NCBI RefSeq assembly: GCF_905171765.1
Contig: NC_053392.1
Coordinates: forward strand, 369,067,442-369,131,441
Direction of reading: 5' to 3'
Length of the DNA: 64,000 nt
Source of the DNA: Bufo bufo
Taxonomy: Eukaryota > Chordata > Amphibia > Anura > Bufonidae
Both the position numbers and the translations under genes were made by a program. This document shows, one piece after another, positions 45,868 through 56,847 of the stretch (its first letter is position 1; every line of letters begins with the position of its first letter). The notes below the pieces were generated by a model. That model worked only from the letters and a program-made list of their open reading frames with translations. It was not told where the DNA came from and made no database searches.

Positions 45868-46639
45868 GGGAAATGAGGGACAGCTGTAAGACATTTATTA
45901 CAGCTTACCCAACACTATGTCGCAGCAGGACACAGTCAGACTGGAAGAGAAAGCATTGGAGGAGCATGATAAGGAGTATGCTATTCCACAGTTCAGTCTA
46001 AAACTTTTACTGCCTGATCGTTGTTAGACAAAACAGATGATTAAATGTACAGTTTTAGCCCTATCAGCTCTTATTCTGCTTACTCTGGTCTTCAGATTAG
46101 CAAGACCAGGTCTGGGTGAGGAAGGCAGGAGCAGGTGGCACTCAGCAGGCAGTTACTTCTTAGAGGTGCGGATTAAGTGCATGTCCACCCAACTTGCCCC
46201 CCCCCCATCCCATTTTAGTTTTAGTTTTTTTTCTGTATGAAGAGGCTGCGGTGCGTATAACATTGTTCACATGGTCTAGGTGCAGCTCTGTCTCATCTGA
46301 GTGATTGGGTCTGATCTGTAATACCAAGCACAGTGCTATCAAATGGACAGAGCTGTGCTTGGTAAGGAGCAAAGAGGCTGCGGCGCTCACTTTTAACATC
46401 GCGGTCTCCTCAAACAGCTGATTGGTGGGGGTGCCAGGAGTCAGACCCCCACCATCTCATAACTCTCTGAGTACAGATTTCATAGATGTTACCTGCAGTC
46501 CTATGTAACACCCCACATAACACAGTGAACAAACCCAGTTCTATTTTACACCAGTTTGATAAATTACCCCAAAGGTCCCTATAGTGTCTACAGCAATTAT
46601 AATGTCCCCTAGAGTGCCCCCAGTAATAATAACACCCTA

Positions 46640-48197
46640 CAGTCATGGCCAAAAGTTTTGAGAATGACACAAATATTAGTTTTCGCAAAGTTTGCTGCTA
46701 AACTGCTTTTAGATCTTTGTTTCTGTTGTTTCTGTGATGTAGTGAAATATAATTACACGCACTTCATACGTTTCTAAGGCTTTTATCGACAATTACATGA
46801 CATTTATGCAAAGTGTCAGTATTTGCAGTGTTGGCCCTTCTTTTTCAGGACCTCTGCAATTCGACTGGGCATGCTCTCAATCAACTTCTGGGCCAATTCC
46901 TGACTGATTGCAACCCATTCTTTCATAATCACTTCTTGGAGTTTGTCAGAATTAGTGGGTTTTTGTTTGTCCACCCGCTTCTTGAGGATTGACCACAAGT
47001 TCTCAATGGGATTAAGATCTGGGGAGTTTCCAGGCCAAGGACCCAAAATGTCAACGTTTTGGTCCCTGAGCCACTTAGTTATCACTTTTGCCTTATGGCA
47101 CGGAACTCCATCGTGCTGGAAAATGCATTGTTCTTCACCAAACTGTTGTTGTATTGTTGGAAGAAGTTGCTGTTGGAGGGTGTTTTGGTACCATTCTTTA
47201 TTCATGGCTGTGTTTTTGGGCAAAATTGTGAATGAGCCCACTCCCTTGGATGAGAAGCAACCCCACACATGAATGGTCTCAGGATGCTTTACTGTTGGCA
47301 TGACACAGGACTGATGGTAGCGCTCACCTTTTCTTCTCCGGACAAGCCTTTTTCCAGATGCCCCAAACAATCGGAAAGAGGCTTCATCGGAGAATATGAC
47401 TTTGCCCCAGTCCTCAGCAGTCCATTCACCATACTTTCTGCAGAAGATCAATCTGTCCCTGATGGGTTTTTTTGGAGAGAAGTGGCTTCTTTACTGCCCT
47501 TCTTGACACCAGGCCATCTTCCAAAAGTCTTCGCCTCACTGTGCGTGCAGATGCGCTCACACCTGCCTGCTGCCATTCCTGAGCAAGCTCTGCACTGGTG
47601 GCACTCCAATCCCGCAGCTGAATCCTCTTTAGGAGACGATCCTGGCGCTTGCTGGACTTTCTTGGACGCCCTGAAGCCTTCTTAACAAGAATTGAACCTC
47701 TTTCCTTGAAGTTCTTGATGATCCTATAAATTGTTGATTGAGGTGCAATCTTAGTAGTCACAATATCCTTGCCTGTGAAGCCATTTTTATGCAACGCAAT
47801 GAAGGCTGCACGCGTTTCTTTGCAGGTCACCATGGTTAACAATGGTAGAACAATGATTTCAAGCATCACCCTCCTTTTAACATGTCAAGTCTGCCATTTT
47901 AACCCAATCAGCCTGACATAATGATCTCCAGCCTTGTGCTCGTCAACATTCTCACCTGAGTTAACAAGACGATTACTGAAATGATCTCAGCAGGTCCTTT
48001 AATGACAGCAATGAAATGCAGTGGAAAGTTTTTTTTGAGATTAAGTTAATTTTCATGGCAAAGAAGGACTATGCAATTCATCTGATCACTCTTCATAACA
48101 TTCTGGAGTATATGCAAATTGCTATTATAAAAACTTAAGCAGCAACTTTTCAAATTTCCAATATTTATGTAATTCTCAAAACTTTTGGCCACGACTG
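46640..48197 (-). mobile_element. DD35E Tc1/mariner transposon, copy 2
   Basis: The duplicate of 43507-45064 with the same ends and TA flanks (46638-46639 and 48198-48199). It arose by segmental duplication, not transposition, because the flanking sequence is duplicated too. Confidence 0.9.
46816..47869 (-). pseudogene. Tc1/mariner DD35E transposase, same frameshift (copy 2)
   Basis: Both halves (47869-47426 and 47451-46816) translate identically to copy 1, including the frame break in the T-run near 47467-47473. The defect therefore predates the duplication. Confidence 0.88.
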
Positions 48198-48247
48198 TAT
48201 ATTGTGCTCCAGGCAATAATGCCTGTATAGTGTCCCCAAAAATAATG

Positions 48248-49060
48248 TCCCCTAATAGAAACGCCCCCACACTACCCCCATATAGTAATTTCCCCACACT
48301 ACCCCCATATAGTAATTTCCCCACACTACCCCCATATAGTCATTTCCCCCACACTGCCTCATATAGTCATTTCCCCCACACTACCCCCATATAGTAATTT
48401 CCCCCACACTACCCCCATATAGTAATTTTCCCACACTACCCCCATATAGTAATTTCCCCCACACTACCCCATATAGTAATTTCCCCCACACTACCCCATA
48501 TAGTAATTTCCCCCAACACTGCTCCATATAGTAATTTCCCCCACACTACGCCCATATAGTAATTTCCCCCTCACTGCCCCATATAGTATTTTTCCCACAC
48601 TGCCCCATGAAGTAATTTGCCCCCACACTGCACTCCCATGAAATAATGTGCCCCCACACTGCACTCCCATTAAATAATTTGCCCCCACACTGCACCATGA
48701 AGTAATTTGCCCCCACACTGCACTCCCATGAAAAAATGTGCCCCCACACTGGCACCCATAAAGTAATTTGCCCCCACACTGCACCCCCATGAAGTAATTT
48801 GCCCCCACGCTGCACCCCCTGAAGTAATTTGCCCCCACGCTGCACCCCCTGAAGTAATTTGCCCCCACACTGCACCCCCTGAAGTATTTTGCCCCCACAC
48901 TGCACCCCCTGAAGTAATTTGGCCCCACACTGCCCATCATGAAGAATTTGCCCCACACTTCACCCTCTGAAGTGATTTGCCCCCACACTGCTCCCATGAA
49001 GTAATTTGCCCCCAAGTAATAATCTGCCCCACATTAAGTGATTTGCCCCATTTAATAATC
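48248..49060. repeat. C-rich minisatellite (copy 2, extended)
   Basis: As in copy 1, but it continues past the duplication end with TAATTTGCCCCC and CTGCCCCACATTAAGTGATT variants to about 49060. Confidence 0.9.
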
Positions 49061-49560
49061 TGCCCCCCCAAACTGATTTGCTACCACACTGCCCCATGTC
49101 CTCCTCTGCTCCCCCAAAAGTTGGCACACACAGAAACAATTTTTTTTTTTTTAAAGCTATACTTACCTGTGTCTGGCATGGTGAGGCAGATGCGCATTCT
49201 TCATTGTCCTGCGTCCCTCCCGCCACAGGCGCGCGATGACGTCATCAAGCACGCCTGCGCTGGGATTTCACTACCGCCTAGGCTTACTAGGCCTGAAGCC
49301 TATGGCGGTGATCGGCGGCGGGGCAGGGAACTATTCGCTCCCGTGTCCCGCCGCAGTATGTGGGTGTTCGGGTCGGCGTTGGGCCCCCCAGGGATGCCGG
49401 GCTCGGGGCTACCAACCCAAACGACCCCATTATAATCCGCCACAGGTGGGCAGGGGAAATAAATGGCAAGGAGGACTTGGATGCGGAAGAACATTGTAGA
49501 AAGTGGCAGCCAGATGCACTTCTGTGCAAAGGGGGGATTCACATCTGAGTTTTCAATTGT
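49061..49560. repeat. GC-rich end of the minisatellite-bearing repeat
   Basis: A GC-rich, CpG-containing block (GCGCGATGACGTCATC; GGCGGTGATCGGCGGCGGGG) with overlapping frames on both strands but no domain. It is probably the far end of the same unnamed repeat that carries the array. Confidence 0.4.
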
Positions 49561-49836
49561 GTTATAGCTTTCCGTTATAACATGCTAATAACCAGGCATG
49601 GGATTCAGCCAGTTCTCCAGATCCAGTTGTTAAAATTACAACTGGATCAGAGAAACGCGTTACCGGCTGAGTCCCGATCCAATGCTCTGGCAGCGGCAGG
49701 GCAGCTGAAGATGTTCGCTTCCATTGCTTCACGCGCCACTGATAGGTTAGCTATTTAGTTGGGTAGTGTGTGTGTAGTGTATATATGGTGTATTTATGTG
49801 TGTTGCATATATATGGTGTATGTATATGTAAACATG

Positions 49837-50000
49837 TTTTGTCGTTTTGATCTGTCATAATAGAGTTCAATGGTCAAAAATAACGGTTCTGTCTAGTTTC
49901 TGCTATCTGGAAAAGAAAGTCCTGTCAACAGGAACCGTCCAGGAACTGTCCAGACGGAACCATTATTTTTGGCCATAGAACTCTATTATGACGGATCAAA
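49837..50000. mobile_element. Palindromic MITE, ~50 bp arms
   Basis: TTTTGATCTGTCATAATAGA and TCAATGGTCAAAAATAACGG at the left are mirrored by CCATTATTTTTGGCCATAG and TCTATTATGACGGATCAAAA at the right. Non-coding. Confidence 0.75.
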
Positions 50001-50279
50001 ACGGAATGCCTCTAAAGGTTTCCATTTTGAATTCCAGAGGGGAAAAAAAGCTGTCTGGTTTGAAGTTGTTTGGGAGCAGCACTTATACAAGCAGACAAAC
50101 AATGCAAGTATTTTTTCAATTTTCTTGCGTAATCCCCATTAGGATGTGCTCCATTATTGACAGCGCAGTCCATTGCACATCTTTTCTAATGTATGCAGTC
50201 CTGGAACATCCGTTTGAAGGTGCATATCTTTGTTAAAAATGTGAGCAAATTACTTGTTTGGAATCGCACATTGTGTATC

Positions 50280-52240
50280 TAAATGAGCGAGTTTCAACAC
50301 TTAGAAGCGTTGGAAATTTGGAAAAGAATTTGCTGCTCACTAAGCAGGCACTATATGGGGTAGATGTGGGGGACGGTGGTAGAATGGAGGCTCAGGAAAG
50401 TGAGGTAGGCAGCTGAATAACATTTAGAAAGCGGAGTAGAGGGAAGAGTGCCAGGGAGGCTAGCCCTGATCTAACACACCCCAACAAGTTTGCAAGATTG
50501 GCAGATGAGGGGGATGTCAGTTCAGGAGAGCACTGCAGCAGCCAATTACTTCCTCTGCCAGTCAAAGCAATGTCAGCTCTAGTAAGCAGGGAACCAGGAG
50601 AGCACGGAAGGAAATACAGGTGCTGGTCGTGGGAGACTTAATTATTAGGGGTACAGATAGGACGATCTGTCGCAAAGACTGGGATCATCAAATGGTGTGT
50701 TGTCTTCCTGGCGCTCAAGTTTGACACATCGATGATCGGGTTGATAGATTACTGGGAGGGGCTGGCGAAGATCTAGCAGTCATTGTCCATATTGGAACCA
50801 ATGGCAAAGTTAGAGGTAGGTGGAGCATCCTTAAAAATTGTTTTAGGGATTTAGGTCGCAAGCTTAGGGCAAGGACCTTAAAGGTAGTGTTTTCTGAAAT
50901 GCAGCATGAGCCACACAAGAAAGGCAGCGGGAGATTAGGGAGGTTAACAAGTCGCTCAAGAACTGGTGTAGGAAGGAGGAGTTTGGGTTCCTGAAGAACT
51001 GGGCCGACTTCTCTGTCAGCTACAGGCTCCATCTTTGGAATGAGCTGCACCTTAATAGGGAAGGTGCAGCTGTTTTGGGAGAGAAGATGGATAGAAGGTT
51101 GGAGGATTGTTTGAACTAGGGACTGGGGGTAAAGGTAATTACATTATAGGAGGGGAATATATCGCAGATAGAGACCTGCGGCAAGGTAATGAAATTAGGG
51201 GAGGAATAAAAGGAGGGACTAGAACAGTTCATACGGAAAGGTGTAGGGTAAAAAATATATATATAAACCTCTCAATTGTATGTACACTAATGCAAGAAGC
51301 CTGACTAATAAAACTAGGGAACTGGAATTAGTGATGTGTGAGGAGGACTATGACATAGTGGGAATAACTGAGACATGGCTGGATGATAGCTATGACTGGG
51401 TAGTTAATGTACAGGGTTACAGTCTGTTTAGAAAGGATCGCCAAAACCGGAGAGGGGGAGGGGTCTGCTTTTATGTAAAGTCCTGTCTAAAGCCCACAGT
51501 CCGAAAAGATATAAGTAAGGGACATGAACATGTGGTGTCACTGTGGGTAGAAATACATGGAGGCAAAAACAATAATAAAGTATTAATAGGAGTTTATTAT
51601 AAGCCACCTAATATACCAGAGTCGAAAGAAAATCTACTACTAAACAAAATAGACAAGGCGGCAAATCATAATGAGGTCGTTATTATGGGGGACTTCAACT
51701 ACCCAGTTATACACTGGGAAACTAAAACCTGTGCATCTTATAAAGGAAACTGATTCTTGGCAATAACCAAAGACAATTACCTTTCCCAAATGGTTCAGGA
51801 CCTGACTAGAGGGACGGCCACACTGGACTTCGTATTAACCAATAGACCTGACAGAACAACAGATGTGCAGGTCGGGGGACACCTGGGAAATAGTGACCAT
51901 AAAATAATAGACTTCCAAATGTCATTCAAAAGAGTGTTTCTTCAGGGAGGAACAAAAATACCAAATTTAGCCAACTAAGAGGGGCCATTGGCCTAACTAA
52001 CTGGGACAAAGTCTTCAAAATTTGATATTTTTAAAAGCATCCTAAAATCTAATTGTAAGAGGTACATACCTTATGGGAATAAAAGATTGAGGAACAAGAA
52101 AAAAACTATGTGGATAAATAGAATTGTAAAGAAAGCAATAAATAACAAAACAAAAGCATTTAAATCACTAAAAGAGAAGGGTAGCGAGAAAGCATTGACA
52201 AACTATAAAGGAAAAAATTTGAATATAAAACAGTTGTTTT
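50280..52240 (+). pseudogene. CR1-clade LINE 5' part: ORF1-like and endonuclease remnants
   Basis: Upstream frames contain VVGDLIIRGTDRTICRKD and HQMVCCLPGAQ, like the region before ORF2 in vertebrate CR1 elements. From 51280 comes an APE-type endonuclease: YTNARSLTNKTRELEL, IVGITETWLDDSYDW, FRKDRQNRRGGGVCFY, LIGVYYKPPN, VVIMGDFNYPVIHW, a stop at ~51751, then LDFVLTNR and SDHKIIDF. It then decays (KFDIFKSILKSN; LRNKKKTMWINRIVKK, Lys-rich) and stops at 52240. The reverse transcriptase is missing. The endonuclease matches CR1 (chicken CR1 has a similar ITETWWDESHDW). Confidence 0.82.
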
Positions 52241-52540
52241 TCTCGGCCTCGGTTCAGTTTTTTTTGCGGATAGGATGGGGACCCATTCATTACAATGGGT
52301 CAGCAAAAAAATGCTGATAGTTCATCCGTTTGTGTTCCGCGTCCGTTGTCCTTGTTTCCCTTCAGCAAAAAAAATAGTGCATGTCCTACTTTTTTCACAT
52401 TTGCGAACAAGGATAGGCATTACAAGGGATCTGTGGGAAAAAACGGATCCTCCCAAAAAAACGGATGCCGCATCTTTGTTTTTTTGACGGGCGGACAATT
52501 TACAGACGCAAAAAACAACTGTCGTGTGCATGAGGCCTAA
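52241..52540. mobile_element. MITE of the CCGCA family
   Basis: ACCCATTCATTACAATGGGT dyad, GTCCGTTGTCC, AGTGCATGTCCTAC and the end CGTGTGCATGAGGCCTAA. Related to 34644-35041. It follows directly on the CR1 fragment. Confidence 0.65.
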
Positions 52541-52599
52541 CTTGTATTCTGACGCTGTGCTCCCCCAAACCAGCAGTTAAATGCATCAAGAGGACTCCG

Positions 52600-52912
52600 T
52601 GCTCATGCACATAAAGGTCTATTCGCACGTCTGCAAAATTGGTCCGCATCTATTCCGCAATTTTGCGGAAAGGGTGCGGACCCATTCATTTTCAATAGGG
52701 CAGCAAAAGATGCAGACAGCACACTGTGTTCTGTCCGCCTTCGCACTTCCGTTCCGCGGGCCCGCAGCCACGGACAAGAAAAGGCATTTCTATCATACTG
52801 CCGGCCATGTGCAGTCCGCAAAATGCAGAACGCACATGACCAGTGACCGTGTTTTGCGGATCCTCAATTTCGGACCTCAAAACAGCTGCGGTCGTGTGAA
52901 TGGACCCTAATG
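52600..52912. mobile_element. Second MITE of the CCGCA family
   Basis: GCGGACCCATTCATTTTCAA, AGACAGCACACTGTGTTCTG, GTCCGCAAAATGCAGAACGC and the end GTCGTGTGAATGGACCCTAA. It overlaps open frames on both strands because of dyad symmetry. Confidence 0.65.
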
Positions 52913-53650
52913 GAGAGGGTTCAAGGAGGAGTCCTCTCAATACATTTTACTGCTGGTTTGTGGGAGCACAGCGTCGGAATGGAAGAGAGTATAAAGATAA
53001 AATGTACATAATTGGACTTAGCATCAATTACACTATACATCGCTTTTTCTGGTTTGGGGTGTTTTGGAGCTGACGGATTCCCTTTAGATCTACTAGTGGA
53101 GCACATGCCCTGCCTTCCACCAACCCCTTCAGTTATGCTACTGCATACAGGAAGCCATGTTATAGCGTACAGACAACATAGAGGGGTAGACCTATATGAA
53201 TAGGTAGAATACAATGCATTTCCCATACAACACTCAAGAATTTCAAATGCTGTGTTTAATTTTCAGTATTCTACAATGTATTGTTCATTTAGATTTTTTG
53301 TGCCTGGAGATGTAATGACAGCAGTTTGCATGCATTTTTTTTGTTTTGCCTATGTCCCTCACTTTAGATATATTTTAATGTGATCATTAAATCTACATTT
53401 ATTTCAAAGAGATGAAAAAACAGCATTGCCACATTGCCCTTGAGGCTGATGTCATATGCGAATTCTGAACATTTTACCTATTTGAAACATTGAATAGCAA
53501 ATATTTTTTTCCTGCGTCAATATGTTAGACACATGTTTGCTTGTTTTTTTTATTTCTCTTGAAACAGTTTTTATTAACATATCGAGATTACAGATAACAT
53601 AGTACAGAACAGAACACATAAATATGAAGCAAATAGAAAGATATTGAAAT
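52913..53650. other. Intron, no recognised feature
   Basis: AT-rich with no recognised repeat or gene. Confidence 0.4.
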
Positions 53651-54240
53651 CATTAACATTGGGGATCTGAGCTCTGATTAAAGGAGTTCTGCACTTTGTT
53701 TAAACTGATGATCTATCCTCTGGATAGATCATCAGCATCTGATCGGCGGGGGTCCCGGGTGATCAGCTGTTTGAGAAGGCAGCGGCGCTGGCAGTAGCGC
53801 CGCAGCCTTCTTACTGTTTACCGCAGGCCCAGTGATGTCACAACTAGTATTATTGGCCTGGGTGCGGCTAAGCTCTGTTCCCTTGAATGGAGCTTAGCCC
53901 CGCCCACGCCAGTTGATACAAGTCGTGATGTCACTCGGCTGGCGGTAAACAGTGAGAAGGCCGCGGCGCTGCTGGAGCGCTGCTGCCTTCTCAAACAGCT
54001 GATCGGCGGGGGTCCCGGGTGTCGGACCCCCGCCGATCAGAAGCTGATGATCTATCCAGAGGATAGATCATCAGTTTAAACAAAGTGCAAAACCCCTTTA
54101 ACATTGGGGGTCTAAGCTGAGGTCTGATTTAACATTGGGGGCCTGAGCTGAGGATTTATTAACATTGGTGTTCTGATTAGGGGTCTGATTTGAAGTCTGA
54201 ATAACATTGGGGCTCTTATCTGAGGTCTGATGAAATTTTT
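53651..54240. repeat. ~33 bp minisatellite split by a MITE
   Basis: AACATTGGGGATCTGAGCTC before the MITE and AACATTGGGGGTCTAAGCTG after it belong to the same tandem array (three to four more units to 54240). Confidence 0.7.
53678..54099. mobile_element. 422-bp palindromic MITE at TTAA
   Basis: The ends TTAAAGGAGTTCTGCACTTT and AAAGTGCAAAACCCCTTTAA are inverse copies. Long arms hold GATCTATCCTCTGGATAGATC, GATCGGCGGGGGTCCCGGGT and GGCGGTAAACAGTGAGAAGG-type blocks. A TTAA target would suit a piggyBac-like source, which is inference only. A fragment of the same family lies at 43250-43325 and its duplicate at 46383-46458. Confidence 0.8.
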
Positions 54241-54415
54241 TTTTTTCTTATTTTCCTCCTTTAAAATTGGGTAGGTGCATCTTTTAGGGTGAAAAATATG
54301 GTAATATGCAACATCTGTTTTCCACATTGGCAATTTAATATTTTAATAGTGGCAGTATCATTCTCAACTTTGTTCCAAGCATTAAAGGAATGAAAGTTAT
54401 GAAAGTTCATAAAAG

Positions 54416-54802
54416 TCACTTACTAATGTATTGTGAATGTCCATATTGCCTCCTTTGCTGGCTGGAATAATTTTTCCATCACATTATACACTGCTCGTTT
54501 CCATAGTTTGATTAATTTTTCCCAATCATTATATACTGCTCCTTTCCATGGTTATGACTACCCTGCAATCCATCAGTGGTGGTCTTGTGTGCACGCTATA
54601 GGAAAAACCACCAGCCTCTCTGGTAGCTGGGACTGTGGGGGCTCACATAGGCTAGTGCTTTTTTCTATACTGCACAAGCACGGCCACTGCTGCCGGATTG
54701 CAGGGTAGTCATAACCATGGAAACAAGCAGTATATAATGTTTGGGGAAAATGAATCAAACCAGCAAAGGAAGCAATATGGACAATCACAATACATTAGTA
54801 AG
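54416..54802. mobile_element. Foldback MITE
   Basis: CACTTACTAATGTATTGTGA at the left is mirrored by TCACAATACATTAGTAAGTG at the right; GACTACCCTGCAATCC and its mirror flank the centre. The left arm has an internal duplicate of CATTATAYACTGCTCSTTTCC. Confidence 0.8.
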
Positions 54803-55990
54803 TGGCTTGTATTAACTTTCTCTACATAATACATGCTATTTGCTGAAGTGATACAACCCTTTCAAGCAGGAAATAAGGAGGTACTGGGATTTCCTATAGT
54901 TTGCATTTATGGTTGAACTTAGTACTTCAGTAGTATTATTTCTGCATAAAATTTAAACCTTTGGACAATAATTTGTCGGAGCTAACCCCTGTCAGTAAGA
55001 TTATCATTTGGTATCCCGCTGCAATGTGCGATTAGCTGTAATCTGTGGGGGAAAGTGGTAGTAAATATTTAGTTCCTTGAACTCTCTAACAGCAATTAAA
55101 ATGATTTATTTTTTTGGTTTTTAACAGATAACCCCTTTTGAGTTTGCAAATGAGAAGGGGATGCTTGAGGGAGAGATACCTCCCATACTATAAGCTTGCT
55201 GATGTCTACAGTACATTTGCATTACCATTTATGTTAATCCTTGTTAATGGTGGTGTGAAGTTGGGAAGGATTAATGGATTAAGTAGTACTGGGAGTTAGT
55301 GGACTTGCCTTGGTAGCACGTGTTTGAATATGTGGACACCTTCTGGTGGAAAAATGGTTCTCAGCTTCATTGGTTTTACAGTCCTCTTTCTTAGCCCCAT
55401 CATAACTAAAGAAGACACTTATCATAAATAGCAAATCTGCAGGACAGCCACTTTACATGACTTTAGGACCTCCCTTTATCTTATTTAATGTTTTTTGCTA
55501 CTTTTCTTCGAATAAAAGTTCAATACAAGTTCTGTCCCAACCTAAATATAAAACATAACTGCTTTTTTTTAAGCCATGCTTTCAGGTAAAGACAGGGGGA
55601 ATGGATTAAGAATAGTTTCACTTAACTTTTGAAAATAGCTATTACGGTATAGTTATTATATTACACAATTTCCTAAGAGCTTTAAGCGGCGATAGCTTAA
55701 GTAGTATATCCTGGCAGTCAATCCTGGAATCTTTAACTCAGTTCAAGGATTTGGTTTTCAATGCAAGATCAAAGAAACGGAGCATAGATTTGGATTTTGT
55801 CTAAGTCCTGATTAAGCTTCACACAAAGATGTGCCGTTTAATCTACTTTAAACTGATAAGCCTTTTAAATGCATTGTTTTTTGTGACTGGGTATATGCTT
55901 CGCTGGTCACACCGTGGAACATTTCCTGCAGAATACAAGAATATTTGGTTGTATAATTTATTCAGATTGTAATTATGAAAATCCTTTTTT
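54803..55990. other. Intron, no recognised feature
   Basis: No exon-like or repeat-like sequence is recognised. Confidence 0.4.
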
Positions 55991-55998
55991 TTTATTTT

Positions 55999-56022
55999 AT
56001 ATATATATATATATATATATAT
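55999..56022. repeat. (AT)n microsatellite
   Basis: Twelve AT units. Confidence 0.95.
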
Positions 56023-56169
56023 CTTTGGTTTAGCAGTTGTTAAAAACATTGCAAGTGAGGATTTAAAAGAAAGTTCAATAAGTCTGTATGTCAAATTTTT
56101 AAACAATTATGTGTTAGGAAAGCAAGATTCATACAGCAAGGATAATATTTATAGCTGTGATATACAGTG

Positions 56170-56223
<54 letters not shown>
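56170..56223. repeat. (TA)n(GA)n compound microsatellite
   Basis: About ten TA units followed by about fifteen GA units. Confidence 0.95.
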
Positions 56224-56225
<2 letters not shown>

Positions 56226-56544
56226 ACGAAAATGTGGAAATACTGGTAGGGAGGAAGTGTATGAAGCAATGGCCAAGCATGTACACTGCTAGAGTTACAC
56301 AAACAGCCAAATAAGAATGCTTTGCTGTTTTTATACTGTACGTCCCAAAGTACATACCTGGCCACCACTTAATGGGATTCCTCTGACAGCAGAGAAACGA
56401 ATGGGAAGGGACAGAGAGCTTGGAAACCCTTTACAGCCATCCTGGTGTTAAAATCCTTGCTAATCTTACATGTATAATCTACTCTGTGCATACTGTTGAT
56501 GGCTGGAATACCAATTTAAAGGTGTTATATAAGGCTATAAACTG

Positions 56545-56567
56545 CCCCCCCCCCCCCCCCCCCCCCC
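56545..56567. repeat. C23 homopolymer
   Basis: Twenty-three consecutive C; a likely hotspot for length error. Confidence 0.95.
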
Positions 56568-56847
56568 ATATGGCAGACCCCTCACATTGAATATACTTAC
56601 CTGGCTCCCTGTGCCGCTCCTGCTACATATGGTATCCTCTGTGCACATTGCCTTGAGTTTGTCTGGGATTTCATATTAAAAGAATGCTAATGCAAGTTTT
56701 GGAATTTGTATTAGCACGTAAATTTTAATTTCTGAAAAGTGACATGGGTGCTCATCACTTGTTTTACTAGCAAATTCAGATTAAATCATTTTTAAGTATT
56801 CAACTTAAAGGGGTTCTCTCACCATTAAATATCAAATTCATTATATA

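Larger units (their letters stand above)
45868..49000. repeat. 3133-bp tandem duplication, copy 2
   Basis: A head-to-tail copy of 42735-45867. I found two differences by eye: A at 42765 versus T at 45898, and G at 45589 versus A at 48722. Otherwise the predicted peptides of the two copies agree. After 49000 the minisatellite continues with TAATTTGCCCCC, as it would have in the ancestral sequence. Confidence 0.95.

Noticed and set aside
45358..45894. Long minus-strand frames with GGKLLQGVQCGG-type repeats
   Set aside because: They are translations of the C-rich minisatellite in several frames at once, and the copy 2 versions are the same. No start context or domain supports a gene.
49236..49548. 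GC-rich overlapping frames that could suggest a CpG-island exon
   Set aside because: Frames are open on both strands because of GC bias, and the block is continuous with a minisatellite-bearing repeat. No splice or domain evidence.
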